In this document: in pieces, positions 46,079-55,603 of the stretch
Layout of the letters: each line of letters opens with the position of its first letter
How positions within the stretch are numbered: position 1 is the stretch's first letter
Assembly: GCF_028736035.1 (NCBI RefSeq)
Contig: NZ_CP117866.1
Location: 4,464,001 to 4,528,000 of the forward strand
Reading direction: 5' to 3'
Origin: Streptomyces sp. T12
GTDB lineage: Bacteria; Actinomycetota; Actinomycetes; Streptomycetales; Streptomycetaceae
Length of the DNA stretch: 64,000 nt
The notes under the pieces: generated by a model
Seen by the model: only the letters and a program-made list of their open reading frames with translations
The model's database searches: none
What the model was told of the DNA's origin: nothing
Program-made: the position numbers and the translations under genes

Positions 46079-46566
46079 GTGGGGATCATTGAGCGGCTGG
46101 TGCCGGACGAGCTGTGGGAGTTGTTCCAGCGGGTGGTGCCGGAGGCGCCGACCCGACCGCAGGGCGGAGGCCGCCGTCGGCATGGTGACCGGGCGGTGCT
46201 GGCTGCGATCGTGTTCGTAGCCACGTCAGGCTGCACCTGGCAGCAGTTGCCGTCCGTCTCGTTCGGGCCGTCGGGAGCCACGGCTCACCGGCGCTTCACG
46301 GAGTGGTCGAGGGCCAGGGTGTGGGCGAAGCTCCACCGCCTGGTCCTCGACGAGCTCGGCTCCCGTGGTGAGCTCGACTGGTCCCGCTGCGCAATCGACT
46401 CCGTGAACATGCGAGCCCTGAAAAGGGGGACCTGACAGGCCCGAATCCTGTGGACCGAGGCAAGTACGGCTCAAAGATCCACTTGATCACCGAGCGGACC
46501 GGTCTGCCCCTGTCCGTCGCCATCTCCGGCGCGAACACGCACGACAGCCAAGCCCTCATCCCGCTG
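46079..46566 (+). pseudogene. IS5-family transposase, truncated at att copy 4
   Basis: The first 119 codons (VPDELWELFQRVVPEAPTRP, GCTWQQLPSVSFGPSGATAH) are a standard IS5-group N-terminus ending with DWSRCAIDSVNMRALKRGT and a stop. After a frameshift near 46433 the next frame gives DRGKYGSKIHLITERTGLPL and SGANTHDSQALIPL. It is then cut exactly where att copy 4 begins. The insertion sequence probably removed the left flank of that att site. Confidence 0.8.
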
Positions 46567-46601
46567 GCGGGTGTCGCAGGTTCGAATCCTGCCGGGGGCA
46601 C
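46567..46601 (+). repeat. att core copy 4 (shortened)
   Basis: Only 35 nt of the tRNA-Arg 3' half remain (from GCGGGTGTCGCAGG). The missing bases were probably lost with the truncation of the IS5 element beside it. The shared right flank follows, with GCGTGAGCGG at 46683, 81 nt from the core. Confidence 0.88.
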
Positions 46602-46639
46602 AACGCGATACCGCTCTGACCTGGGGTTTCTTCCCCAGG

Positions 46640-47075
46640 GAGAGCTCCTATTCGGCCTCGGGCTCCTCGTCCGGGGCCGTTTGCGTGAGCGGTGCCGGAG
46701 CGGACGGTCCGCCAGGCTCCGAGATTTCTCCCAACGGATCAGCATCTCCCTGAGGCCGACCTCGCCATCGCTGAGGCCGCAGCCCGGCTCGTACCACGCG
46801 CTCGCGCCACCTCCGAGAACACCACCTGCGCAGCGGCGCCCGAACCCAACGAGGCGGAAGAGTCGAGCAGGCTTGTGTACACGTGTCCGCCATGAAGGTG
46901 ATCGAGGAGTGGCCGAGCATCTCCTGGATGTCCTTCAGGTCAACCCCGGCCGCGTGGGGCGCCAGTTGCGGCACCGTGGCGCAGGTCGTGAAGCCGGATC
47001 TGCGGGAGGCCGATCTCCGCTGCGGCAAGCACCTGCTGGAGGTCGGCGCTGCTGCCTCGGTCGGCTCCGTCACCG
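46640..47075 (-). pseudogene. integrase remnant after att copy 4
   Basis: The minus strand holds IGLPQIRLHDLRHGAAT, so the H-x-x-R box survives here. After a frameshift comes AGVDLKDIQEMLGHSSITFM, then a degraded tail. The arginine-containing and N-terminal parts are lost. It is the same lineage as the remnants at 35.5 and 52 kb. Confidence 0.75.
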
Positions 47076-47085
47076 ACAGCCACGA

Positions 47086-47298
47086 CTGTGAGGATTGCGT
47101 TCAACGCCATGACCGAGGCCCTCAACGGCACCTTCAAGGCCGAACTGATCGAGTGTCACAGGCCCTGGAGCGACGCTGGCCAGGTCGAACGCGCCATCTT
47201 GCAGAGGGGCCGGCTGGTACAACACCGAGCGCCCGCACTCCGCCCTCGACCACCTGCCGCCCAGGCTGGCTAGCCGCTACGGGATCAGAGAGTTGTGA
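47086..47298 (+). pseudogene. IS3-family transposase C-terminal fragment
   Basis: FNAMTEALNGTFKAELIECH then WSDAGQVERAI in one frame, and WYNTERPHSALDHLPPRLAS in the next, are the end of an IS3 OrfB catalytic domain (the glutamate lies in the first segment). The first two-thirds are missing and one frameshift is present. It abuts the integrase remnant. Confidence 0.75.
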
Positions 47299-47558
47299 AG
47301 TTCGACGATCGACGTGTCGAACGGCGGTGCCCCGAGGTCCTTCGCCGCGGGGATGATCGACTCCTCCAGGAAGCGCCGGAACGCGTCTTCCGACTCCCAG
47401 ACATCGATGACCTGCCAGCCACCCGCTTCGCGGGCCGAGGCGAAGTGGGCGATGAGCCCGGCGGGCGGATTCGTACGGTCCGGAATCACACGGTCGAAGG
47501 TTGCCTGGTAAAGCTCTTTGTTCCAGTCCGCACCCTGGTTGTGCACCAAAACAGTCAT
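47277..47558 (-). CDS. small antibiotic-biosynthesis-monooxygenase-like protein
   Basis: 93 residues. A ferredoxin-like alpha/beta-barrel pattern is visible (MTVLVHNQGADWNKELYQAT, GWQVIDVWESEDAFRRFLEE). Such ABM/EthD-like proteins are dimeric cofactor-free oxygenases or stress proteins. No clear active-site residue can be assigned. ATG at 47558. Its 3' end overlaps the IS3 fragment. Confidence 0.7.
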   Translation of the reverse strand: MTVLVHNQGADWNKELYQATFDRVIPDRTNPPAGLIAHFASAREAGGWQVIDVWESEDAFRRFLEESIIPAAKDLGAPPFDTSIVELHNSLIP

Positions 47559-48020
47559 CTCAGGTTCCTCGATTCACGCTCGAAGACCGCCTATACACGA
47601 CGCTACGTCCACACGCCGCAACCAGCGAGCGGGGTACTACGCGGCGGAAGCGCCCGTGCCCCGCGACGTCGCCTCGGACAGCCGCGGGTAGAACGCGAGT
47701 AGAAGAAGTAGAAGAAGCCACTGCCGATTTGCGGATCCCAGCCGCGGATCGGCCGGCCGGGCTTCAGGATCGACAGCGTCGGTACGCCGCCACTGCCCAG
47801 CCAGAAGTGGACGTCCCGCATACGGCTGTGCCGGCTGCCCACCGGGCAGGGCGCGGGCATGCACTCGTCCGGCAGGATCGGCAGGCCGTTCGAGTCCTTG
47901 CCCGGAATGTCTCGCCCGGCCTCGGGGGCACCGGAATGTTCTGCCACGTGTCGAAGGGGTGGATGCTGCGCTCGCGCACGGACCAGTCGGCCCGTTCGAC
48001 GCATGGTTGTCGGCGCGGCT
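47559..48020. other. 462-bp region with possible gene debris
   Basis: A minus-strand frame contains MRDVHFWLGSGGVPTLSI and RPIRGWDPQIGSGFF at about 47715-47830, which look protein-like but belong to no family I recognise. No intact gene is supported. Confidence 0.35.
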
Positions 48021-49412
48021 CTACGAGCCGTCCCGCGCTGTCGCCAGTGGGGCGAGGGCCGGGTCGATGTTCTGGTTGTGCCGGAACACGTTCTCGGGAT
48101 CGTAGATCCGTTTGATCCGCGCCAGCTCTCGGTACGTCGCCTCACCGTAGGCCGCAAGGACGCGCTCCTGGCCCTCGTTTCCGAGGAAGTTCACGTACAC
48201 GCCGACCTGGTGGGGCGCGACCGCGTGGAAGAAGTCGCGCACCCACGCTGTCTCCCGGTCGGTCACCGGCTCCTGGGGCAGCCACGCGCCGTCGATGTTG
48301 ATGGCGTGGCCCGCGTTGCGGTGCGGGTAGGCTGTGCCGTCCTCGGGCACCCGGGCGATCGCGCCGCCGAGCTGGAAGACGAGCGTGTACGAGCGAGGTG
48401 AGGCGATCCGGGCGGTGTGCTCGACCAGCACGTCGATCAGGTCGTCGTCCAGTACCGCCACCTCGCTGGACTTCCAGTAGTAGTGCCAGCCGTGCGGCAC
48501 CGTCGGGTCCAGCAGCGCCTGGTGCTCGGGATAGGGCCGCAACCCGGTCAGGTCGGCCAGCGGACGCCCGTACGAGCGCAGCGGTGCCAGCACGGCGGTT
48601 CCGGCCTCCGGCGGGCCGCACCAACAGGAGTTGATCGCACACACCAGACGGCCGTGCAGCGTCTCCGGCAGGGCGGGCAGCGGCGGGGCCTTGCGCAGAG
48701 CGACGATCGTGGTCAGCTCGTCGGGCGCCTCTGCGATCCAGTCCCGGTAGTGGCGCAGCAGGCCGGGGGCGTCTTCCAGGGGCCACAGCACCGGCCCGCC
48801 GAGTACCTCGGTGACCGGGTGCAGCCGGTACCGGAAAGAGGTCACCACGCCGAAGTTGCCACCACCGCCGCGCAGGGCCCACAGCAGCCGAGGGTGGTCA
48901 TCGGTGGTGAGCCGTCCTCCGTCGGCGGTCACCAGCTCGGCGTGGAGCAGGTTGTCCGCGGTCAGCCCGTGGGCGCGCATCAGCCAGCCGATCCCGCCGC
49001 CCAGCGTCAGGCCGGCGATGCCGGTGTGGGTGACGATCCCGCCCGTGGTCGCCAGGCCGAACCGGTGCGTGGCCTGGTCCAGCTCGCCCCACAGCACCCC
49101 GCCCGCCGCGGTCGCCGACCGGGTGCGTGGATCGACGCGGACGGTGCGCATCCCGCTCAGGTCGGCGACGAGCCCGCCGTCGCACACCGCGGTGCCGCCG
49201 ACGCCATGCCCGCCGCCGCGCACCGACAGTGGCAAACCGCGCTCGCGGGCGCACCGGACCACCGCCTGGACGTCGGCCGCGTCGCCACAGCGGGCGATCG
49301 CTGCCGGCCGCCGGTCGATCGCACCGTTCCACAGTGCCCGCGCCCCGTCGTACTCCGTATCGCGAGGAGTGATGAGCTGCCCCGCGAAGCCCTGGATCTC
49401 TCGCATCGTCAT
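48021..49412 (-). CDS. FAD-linked oxidase, berberine-bridge type (1)
   Basis: 463 residues. An N-terminal FAD-binding PCMH domain (LPLSVRGGGHGVGG, with the His that can bind FAD covalently; GLTLGGGIGWLMRAHGLTAD) and a C-terminal BBE segment (YGEATYRELARIKRIYDPEN then VFRHNQNI) are complete. The start is MTMREIQGF at 49412 with GGAGGAC upstream; the frame is open further up without support. It oxidises a small organic substrate with O2. No obvious signal peptide. Confidence 0.9.
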   Translation of the reverse strand: MTMREIQGFAGQLITPRDTEYDGARALWNGAIDRRPAAIARCGDAADVQAVVRCARERGLPLSVRGGGHGVGGTAVCDGGLVADLSGMRTVRVDPRTRSATAAGGVLWGELDQATHRFGLATTGGIVTHTGIAGLTLGGGIGWLMRAHGLTADNLLHAELVTADGGRLTTDDHPRLLWALRGGGGNFGVVTSFRYRLHPVTEVLGGPVLWPLEDAPGLLRHYRDWIAEAPDELTTIVALRKAPPLPALPETLHGRLVCAINSCWCGPPEAGTAVLAPLRSYGRPLADLTGLRPYPEHQALLDPTVPHGWHYYWKSSEVAVLDDDLIDVLVEHTARIASPRSYTLVFQLGGAIARVPEDGTAYPHRNAGHAINIDGAWLPQEPVTDRETAWVRDFFHAVAPHQVGVYVNFLGNEGQERVLAAYGEATYRELARIKRIYDPENVFRHNQNIDPALAPLATARDGS

Positions 49413-49625
49413 CGTCCTCCGCCCGCTCCGTCCGGCCCCCCACATATCCACCCTCCTCGCCCCGCAGCGCCCACGAAAGTCCAGGATCTGGACCAGCTCG
49501 GCGGATTGAGCGCCGGCTCTCCAGAAGAAGACGTGGCATACCCCCGGATCAAAGACCGAGACCAGGAACGGGCCAGGGACTGACCTGCCAACCGCTGACA
49601 AGCCGGAGACGAGGATGATGGCCGT

Positions 49626-49976
49626 ATGACCGCACCTGACCTGCACACTCCCGGGCGTGCTCGCCGCCTTCGGCTACTTGGCCTTACGGGCGCATTTGTA
49701 TGCGCCGCACTCGCCGCGCTGCTGTGGCTGGGCGCTGATGCCGTCGCGACAAAGCGGTGTATGGACGACGGCTATGGGCTCGGTGTTCCAGGTGGGGGCA
49801 TCTCCATGACCGAGGAGGGCTGCGTCATCACCGTCCCGACCACCACCTCTGGTGTGGTCAGCGGAGCGCCCCCCACCCTCGATGAACCGATAGCGATGGT
49901 CGCGCTGCTCGCGGGTCTGGCTGGTGCCGTACCGCCCGGCGTCTGCCTCTGGCTGTCCACCCGGAACCCGCGCTGA
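49626..49976 (+). CDS. small membrane protein, unknown
   Basis: 116 residues with two hydrophobic helices (LLGLTGAFVCAALAALLWLG and MVALLAGLAGAVPPGVCLWL) around an extracytoplasmic loop containing Cys and Thr runs. ATG at 49626. It stands alone on the plus strand between the two FAD-linked oxidase genes. No family recognised. Confidence 0.6.
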   Translation: MTAPDLHTPGRARRLRLLGLTGAFVCAALAALLWLGADAVATKRCMDDGYGLGVPGGGISMTEEGCVITVPTTTSGVVSGAPPTLDEPIAMVALLAGLAGAVPPGVCLWLSTRNPR

Positions 49977-50007
49977 CCTTTGTCACCAAGGGTGCCGCTT
50001 CCTCGAC

Positions 50008-50040
50008 TCCGCCCAGGCCCCGTCTGCGAGCCTGGGCGGA
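50008..50040. terminator. 11-bp hairpin between small membrane gene and oxidase 2
   Basis: TCCGCCCAGGC and its complement with an 11-nt loop lie 32 nt after the small membrane gene, in the convergent gap. Confidence 0.55.
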
Positions 50041-50112
50041 CACCACCACGTCTCATAACCCCGGCCCACAGGACCCGGAGGAAGCATGACCCGCCCGAGC
50101 AACATGTGCCTT

Positions 50113-51510
50113 TCACCCACTGGGTGAGATGTTCGCGTTCAGCCGGAAGAAGTTGGCGGGGTCGTGCTCGTTCTTGAGGGCCACCAGCCGTTCATAGTTG
50201 TCGCCGTAGGCAGCCCGTACTCGGTCCTCGCCTTCCTCCCCCAAGTTGTTCACATACTCGGCTCCGACTGAGAAGCGGCTCATCATGTCCCACCACTGCC
50301 GTGCCCATTGCTTGTGCACTTCCATTTCCCGGGGATCCGTCCATACCGACGCGGCGAAGTTGTCGTATTGCGCGTTCCGGTGGCGGAAGGCCGTTTCGGA
50401 TGGCGAGACGCGGCTGACGGCGCCGCCGTACTGCTGAAAGACGATGAGGGACCGGGGAGAGGGAGCGCCGGCGAAGTGGTCCACGGTGGCATCGATCGCG
50501 TCGTCGGCGATCTCCTCGAGGAAGTGGGACTTCCAGTAGTAGTGGAGGCCGATAGGGAAGAAGGCGTCGCCAGCGGCTTGCAGTTCCGTGTAGGCAACGG
50601 GCCCGACCTGGTCGGCAAGGGGTGGGCCGGACCGTCGGAGCGGCTCCAGCACCCGCTCGCCCTGCTCCATCGATCCGGCGTAAAAGACGGAGATGGCAAG
50701 CACCGGGTCGCCGTCGGGTGAGGTCAGGAAGAAAGCGTCAGCGGTCAGCTCGTCCGGGGCCGAACGCGAGTACTCGTAACAGAACTTGAGTGCCGCCTTC
50801 GCCCGCTCCAAGGGGTGGACGACGACGCCTCCGAGCACTTCTGGACCCACGGGGTGGAGCTGAAACTCAAGCGAGGTCGCGACACCGAAATTCGCGCCGG
50901 CGCCCCGCACGCCCCAGAAGAGGTCGGAGTTCTCCGCGGCGCTGGTTCTCAGCACGTGACCACCGGCGGTGACGACGTCGGCGGACAGCAGGTTGTCGCA
51001 AGCGAGACCATATTTCCGGGCGAGCCGGCCCACGCCGCCACCGAGTGTCAGCCCAGCGACGCCCGTATGGGTGACGACGCCCGCCGTCGTGGCCAGGCCC
51101 GACAGTTGTGTGGCACTGTCCAGTTCTCCGAGCGTCGCACCGCCTTCGACCCGGGCCGTCCGGTTGACAGAATCGACTGCAACGCTGCGCATCCGTGACA
51201 GATCGATCATCAGGCCACCGACGCACACCGCTTTGCCCGCGATGTTGTGGCCGCCTCCGCGCACGGAAACAAGCAGATCGTGTTCCCGGGCAAAGGCCAC
51301 GGCCGCTGCGACGTCGGTGGTCCCGGCGCAGCGGGCAATCAGCGCAGGCCGGTGGTCGATCATGCCGTTCCAGACTCTGCGGGTCTCGTCGTATGTGTCA
51401 TCGCCGGGGCAGAGCAGTTCTCCACGCAGGCTCTCCGCCAACCCCTGAGCAGCCGATTCCTTGAGCACAATCCGGCCGCCCGTCCTCGTACTCACCTCAA
51501 GCCGAGACAT
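50113..51510 (-). CDS. FAD-linked oxidase, berberine-bridge type (2)
   Basis: 465 residues, a paralogue of the oxidase at 48-49 kb. The PCMH domain has LLVSVRGGGHNIAG with the covalent-FAD His and LTLGGGVGRLARKYGLACDN. The BBE tail reads YGDNYERLVALKNEHDPANF then FRLNANI. The N-terminus is 30 residues longer than in the paralogue. Start ATG at 51510. Two related oxidases in one cassette suggest duplication before transfer or consecutive steps on related substrates. Confidence 0.9.
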   Translation of the reverse strand: MSRLEVSTRTGGRIVLKESAAQGLAESLRGELLCPGDDTYDETRRVWNGMIDHRPALIARCAGTTDVAAAVAFAREHDLLVSVRGGGHNIAGKAVCVGGLMIDLSRMRSVAVDSVNRTARVEGGATLGELDSATQLSGLATTAGVVTHTGVAGLTLGGGVGRLARKYGLACDNLLSADVVTAGGHVLRTSAAENSDLFWGVRGAGANFGVATSLEFQLHPVGPEVLGGVVVHPLERAKAALKFCYEYSRSAPDELTADAFFLTSPDGDPVLAISVFYAGSMEQGERVLEPLRRSGPPLADQVGPVAYTELQAAGDAFFPIGLHYYWKSHFLEEIADDAIDATVDHFAGAPSPRSLIVFQQYGGAVSRVSPSETAFRHRNAQYDNFAASVWTDPREMEVHKQWARQWWDMMSRFSVGAEYVNNLGEEGEDRVRAAYGDNYERLVALKNEHDPANFFRLNANISPSG

Positions 51511-51773
51511 GACGCCCCTCCATGGATCTTCCGGGATGTCGAGTGGTCAGCAGGGTGGGACGGCGACCAGGCGGCGGGTAGCGTGCGGGCACCTCCCAGC
51601 AGTCGAGCAGCCACGGCCCCCAGGCCATCCGGCACGCACACGGTGCGGACCTCCCGCACCAGTACAAGCCGACCAGCCTGCGAGCGCCGACGCATCTCAG
51701 AATCGCCCTGACAGGTGAACGAAACCCGAGGACCCGCCAACTGACCTGGACGGACCCGCCACGGCCGCCGAAT

Positions 51774-51909
51774 GCGTGAGCGGCGCGTGAGCGGACGCGG
51801 TAACAGGAGCCGTTCTGAGCCGGAAAGCGGGTCCTGCCGCGCGGCGCTGATCAGGCAGAACAGCACCACGCGGCATACACGAGCACCTCCCGTCAGGGAT
51901 TCGATCCCA
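51774..51909 (+). repeat. att left flank, family B (copy B2)
   Basis: 136 nt beginning with paired GCGTGAGCGG-like units and ending GATCCCA, the same layout as B1 and B3. Confidence 0.68.
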
Positions 51910-51951
51910 CTCCTAAAGCGGGTGTCGCAGGTTCGAATCCTGCCGGGGCAC
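51910..51951 (+). repeat. att core copy 5 (one G deleted)
   Basis: 42 nt; one G of the terminal GGGGG run is missing. Right flank shortened by about 49 nt, so the arm site GCGTGAGCGG at 51984 is only 32 nt away. Confidence 0.88.
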
Positions 51952-51989
51952 TTCGGCCTCGGACTCCTCGTCCGGGGCCGTTCGCGTGA

Positions 51990-52620
51990 GCGGACGGAGA
52001 GTTGATCTCCCGAATATCGCCCAACGGCTCAGGACCATCCGACACGGCCTCCGGGCCGGGCCTCTACCTGTCGTCGGGCTCTGGCTCCGCTTCCGGGGCG
52101 CCGCTCTCGGAGGTGGCGCGGGCGGGCGGCGGACGAGCCGAGCAGCGGCCTCAGCGATCGCCAGATCCGTCTCTGGAGCCGGACCGGTGGGAGGTCGATC
52201 TCCTCGTACAGCTCGATGAACCGCCGTGTGACGTTGGCGAGTTGGAGCAGCTCGCCGTTCTCCTGGGTGAAGACCCGGCCGGTCTCCACCCAGGCGCTCT
52301 CCCACTCACTACGGTCCTTGTCCTGCTGGGCGCGGTGCCGTCGCAGGGCCCGGACCGTGTCGGAGTCCAGCGCGATGGTGCGCGCGCCGGTGTCGGTCTT
52401 GGGGTCGTCCTCGTAGACCTCCCAGCCGTCCACGACGAGTTGCTTGGCGACGGTGTTGAGACCTGCGTCCAGGTTGGTGTCGGTCCACTTCTGCCCGCAC
52501 GCCTCGCCCCGTCGCAGTCCGCGGAACGCGATCAGGTGGAACAGTGCGTACAGGCAGTCATCCTCGCGCAGGCCCGGGCTGTCCATGCGCGGCCCGCAGG
52601 ACGAGCCGGCCTGCCACACG
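51990..52620 (-). pseudogene. integrase remnant after att copy 5
   Basis: The longest uninterrupted remnant: LYALFHLIAFRGLRRGEACG with the first catalytic Arg, KWTDTNLDAGLNTVAKQLVV, TGARTIALDSDTVRALRRHR, then NVTRRFIELYEEIDLPPVRL. It then jumps by deletion straight to the acidic C-terminal tail. The H-x-x-R, His and Tyr boxes are gone and the N-terminal half is missing. It ends 40 nt before the Lrp-type gene. Confidence 0.82.
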
Positions 52621-52659
52621 CCGCACAGCGGGAGTGCGACCCACCCGCTGTGTCGGCTC

Positions 52660-53655
52660 CTACCCGGGCGTCGGATGTACGAGGCGGCCGTGGAAGATGA
52701 GTGAGGCGGCCTGTTTCAGGCGGCGGACGCGGATGCTGACCTCGTAGGCGTCGATGCCGTCGATGGCAGCGACGTGGGTGGTGAGGTAGCGGTAGAAGTC
52801 CTCGGCGTCGCGGCAGATGACGCTGACCATCAGGTTGTGCCGGCCGCTGATGGCGCCGGCGAAGGCGACCTCGGCGTGCCGGGCGAGTTCCTCGCCGGCC
52901 TGTTTGAGGCGGGCGGGGGCGACGCGCAGCCAGAGGGTGGCGTTGAGGGCGTGGCCCAGGCGCTCGGGCAGCAGTTCCACGTCGTAGAAGAGCGTGCCGG
53001 AAGTCTCCAGGGCCTCCAGGCGACGGGCGACGCGCGCGTTGGACCAGCCGGTGAGCTCGGCGAGGCGGGTGTGGGTGGTGCGGCCGTCCTCGGCGAGGGC
53101 GTCCAGCAGCGGGGTGTCCTCGTCCGTAGGGGGCCGCGGCGGCCCCGCGGGGGTGGGTGGCCGGTCACCGGTGAGCTGCCGTACCTGGTCGGGGGTGAGG
53201 CCGGCGCCGTAGCCGGTCCATTCACTGGTGCCGGTCTCGCCGAAGGGGTGCAGGAGCAGGTCGATGCTGACGTCGAGGACGGAAGCCGAGCGGGGCAGCT
53301 GGCGCAGCAGGACGTCGTCGCGCTGAGCCTCGACGGGGGAGCGGATCATGCAGATGATCTCCGAGCCGCCGGAGGCGAGGTTGGCGTAGGCGATGTCCGG
53401 CCGCTTGGCCAGGGAGTCCGCCAGGGGCCCGACCCGGTCGGGGCGGGAACGGACGCGGGCCACCCAATGGGCCTGCCCGTACACCGCAGGGTTGACCAGG
53501 CCGATCACCCGCATCACCCCGCTGCGGCGCAGCGCATGGTAGCGGCGGGCGGCGGTCTGCTCCGACACGCCCGTCACCTCGCCGATGCGCCGGAACGGGG
53601 CGCGGGGCGCGCATTGGAGTGCGTGGAGGATTTTCCTGTCCACATCGTCGTTCAC
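52660..53655 (-). CDS. double Lrp/AsnC-type transcriptional regulator
   Basis: 331 residues made of two successive Lrp units. Unit 1 has DVDRKILHALQCAPRAPFRR and SEQTAARRYHALRRSGVMRV, followed by a RAM-like ligand domain. Unit 2 has DEDTPLLDALAEDGRTTHTR and SNARVARRLEALETSGTLFY, then a second ligand domain ending ISIRVRR-like. Start taken as GTG 53655, the usual distance before DRKIL; a TTG at 53715 is possible. Divergent from the O-demethylase and exporter genes, so probably their regulator. Confidence 0.86.
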   Translation of the reverse strand: MNDDVDRKILHALQCAPRAPFRRIGEVTGVSEQTAARRYHALRRSGVMRVIGLVNPAVYGQAHWVARVRSRPDRVGPLADSLAKRPDIAYANLASGGSEIICMIRSPVEAQRDDVLLRQLPRSASVLDVSIDLLLHPFGETGTSEWTGYGAGLTPDQVRQLTGDRPPTPAGPPRPPTDEDTPLLDALAEDGRTTHTRLAELTGWSNARVARRLEALETSGTLFYDVELLPERLGHALNATLWLRVAPARLKQAGEELARHAEVAFAGAISGRHNLMVSVICRDAEDFYRYLTTHVAAIDGIDAYEVSIRVRRLKQAASLIFHGRLVHPTPG

Positions 53656-53780
53656 GGAGAGAGTCTGCCATCCAGTGGGATCGGTGTAGAGGTTTTTGTT
53701 CGTCTCGGGCTGCAAAGTTCATGGTCGGAGGCGGTGAGGCGGATGCTGGGGCGTGTCCTCAGGGAAAGGACGTGACTCCC

Positions 53781-53999
53781 ATGAGCACGCGGTTGGTACC
53801 GGCGGTGGCCTGCCTCGGCACGTTCGTCTTACTGATGCACCTGACCACGGCGGGTGTGGGGCGACCCCACCAGGCGGCGTCGCGCACCGGTGCCTCCCGC
53901 ATCCAGCGGGTTGTCGGTGACGTGGCTCCGGTGCCGGCGGCGGTGCTTGCGGGCGTCTGCGGGTCGGCTGTCCGGCGGGGTGTCGCTGCCGCTCCCTGA
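53781..53999 (+). CDS. small exported or membrane peptide
   Basis: 72 residues starting MSTRLVPAVACLGTFVLLMH, one hydrophobic N-terminal helix, then an Ala/Val-rich segment (VVGDVAPVPAAVLAGVCGSA). GGAAAGGA lies about 12 nt upstream. It occupies the leader between the Lrp-type gene and the O-demethylase gene. No family recognised. Confidence 0.4.
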   Translation: MSTRLVPAVACLGTFVLLMHLTTAGVGRPHQAASRTGASRIQRVVGDVAPVPAAVLAGVCGSAVRRGVAAAP

Positions 54000-54123
54000 C
54001 CGGCCCGGAGCGCCCTCCTCACATCCCCCGGGCGCTCCGGGCCATGAAGCGGCGCTGTGCCGACGAGCCGACCGCACCACGACACACGAGCTGCGCCTGA
54101 TCCCCAGAGAGGCATCCGTCCCC

Positions 54124-55443
54124 GTGCACTTCACCGTCGACGCCTTCCGCTCGACACCCCCGTTCGACATCCTCGCCAAGCTCTTCGGGCAGCCGGAGCA
54201 CACCGACTGGCTCGACGAGAGCCTGTCGTGGAAGCAGACCTGTTACATCGGTGACTGGTCGTTCCTGCCGCAGACCCGCTTCCGCGGTCCCGGCGTGCCC
54301 GAGCTGTTCTCGGGCATCTCTGTCAACTCCTTCCGGAAGTTCCCGCTGGGCACCTCCAAGCACGTCGTGCATACCAACACGCACGGCCATGTCATGAGCG
54401 AGGGCATCCTGACCCGGCTGGACGAGGAGGACTACGTCTTCCATGGGCCGGGCGGCGACTGGGCCCGGTACAACCTTGAGCACGGCGACTTCAAGGCCAC
54501 CGCCGAGGACGAGGACTGGTTCGTGTACCAGGTCTCCGGCCCCGCCTCGATCCCGCTGCTGCTGGAACTCACCGGCGACGAGCGGCTGCTGGACACCCCG
54601 TACATGCATGCGGTGCCCACCACCCTCGCCGGGCACCGCGTCTGGGCGCTGCGGCAGGGCATGGCCGGCGAGGTCGGGTTCGAGTTGCAGGGCCCGCGCG
54701 ACATCGGCGGCGCCGTGTACGACGCGGTCGTTCAGGCCGGGCAGAAGTACGGCATCCGCCGCCTGGGCAACCGGGCCGCGCCCATCAACCACCTGGAGAA
54801 CGCGGTTCCCACCCGGAACCTGGATTACCTGCCCGCCTTGTACGAGCCCGAGCAGGCCGACTTCCTGGCCCACCTGCTCAGCTCGCCCTGGCACATCCCG
54901 CGGGCGTTCATCGCCGGCAGCTTCCAGGGCGAGTCGCTGCACGACTACTACCGCGATCCGGTCGAGCTCGGCTGGACCAGGCAGATCAGCTTCGACCACA
55001 CCTTCCTCGGCGATGCCGTCCTCAAGGAGCGGCTGGCCGAGCCCGCGCGGGTGCTGCGCACCCTGGTGTGGAACAGCGACGACGTCCTCGACGTACACCG
55101 CTCGCTGTACGGCGACGGCCCGCACCATACCTTCATGGACATGCCCCGCGACCTGCGCGGCCACCTTTGGATGGACCGAGTGGAGCGCGACGGCGTCCTT
55201 GCCGGCACGGCCACCTCGCGCGGCTACAGCTACTACTTCCGCAAGATGCTCTCCCTGGCCGTGCTGAACGTCGCCGACGCCGAGATCGGCACGCAGGTCG
55301 AGGTCGCCTGGGGTAATCCCGGCGACCCGGTCAAGCTCATCCGGGCCACCGTCGCCAAGGCCCCCTTCAAACGCGTCCGTTCGCGCGCCGAGCTCCACGC
55401 CCACCTGGCCGCGTACCGGGCCGAGTCCGAACCGGCCGCGTAA
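54124..55443 (+). CDS. GcvT-fold O-demethylase, LigM-like
   Basis: 439 residues of the aminomethyltransferase (GcvT) fold. Residues about 70-130 (GTSKHVVHTNTHGHVMSEGI then EEDYVFHGPGGDW) and 160-260 (LRQGMAGEVGFELQGPRDIG, GNRAAPINHLENAVP) follow the order of LigM, the tetrahydrofolate-dependent vanillate/3-O-methylgallate O-demethylase of Sphingobium. The final beta-barrel domain reads SRGYSYYFRKMLSLAVLN. GTG start at 54124 with GAGAGG upstream. It probably moves a methyl group from an aryl methyl ether to tetrahydrofolate; substrate assignment is inference. Confidence 0.75.
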   Translation: MHFTVDAFRSTPPFDILAKLFGQPEHTDWLDESLSWKQTCYIGDWSFLPQTRFRGPGVPELFSGISVNSFRKFPLGTSKHVVHTNTHGHVMSEGILTRLDEEDYVFHGPGGDWARYNLEHGDFKATAEDEDWFVYQVSGPASIPLLLELTGDERLLDTPYMHAVPTTLAGHRVWALRQGMAGEVGFELQGPRDIGGAVYDAVVQAGQKYGIRRLGNRAAPINHLENAVPTRNLDYLPALYEPEQADFLAHLLSSPWHIPRAFIAGSFQGESLHDYYRDPVELGWTRQISFDHTFLGDAVLKERLAEPARVLRTLVWNSDDVLDVHRSLYGDGPHHTFMDMPRDLRGHLWMDRVERDGVLAGTATSRGYSYYFRKMLSLAVLNVADAEIGTQVEVAWGNPGDPVKLIRATVAKAPFKRVRSRAELHAHLAAYRAESEPAA

Positions 55444-55603
55444 GCCGCGGAGAACCCCACCCACCGACGCCTGCGGGACGCCACCGGCAACATCCCGCAG
55501 GTCAGGGCTGCCCGCCCCCGGCACGGCAGCCCCCGTGCACCAACCTCTGCCCCACCCAACCGACCGCGGCACACCACGCCGCACGGGAGAAAGCGGAATT
55601 TCC

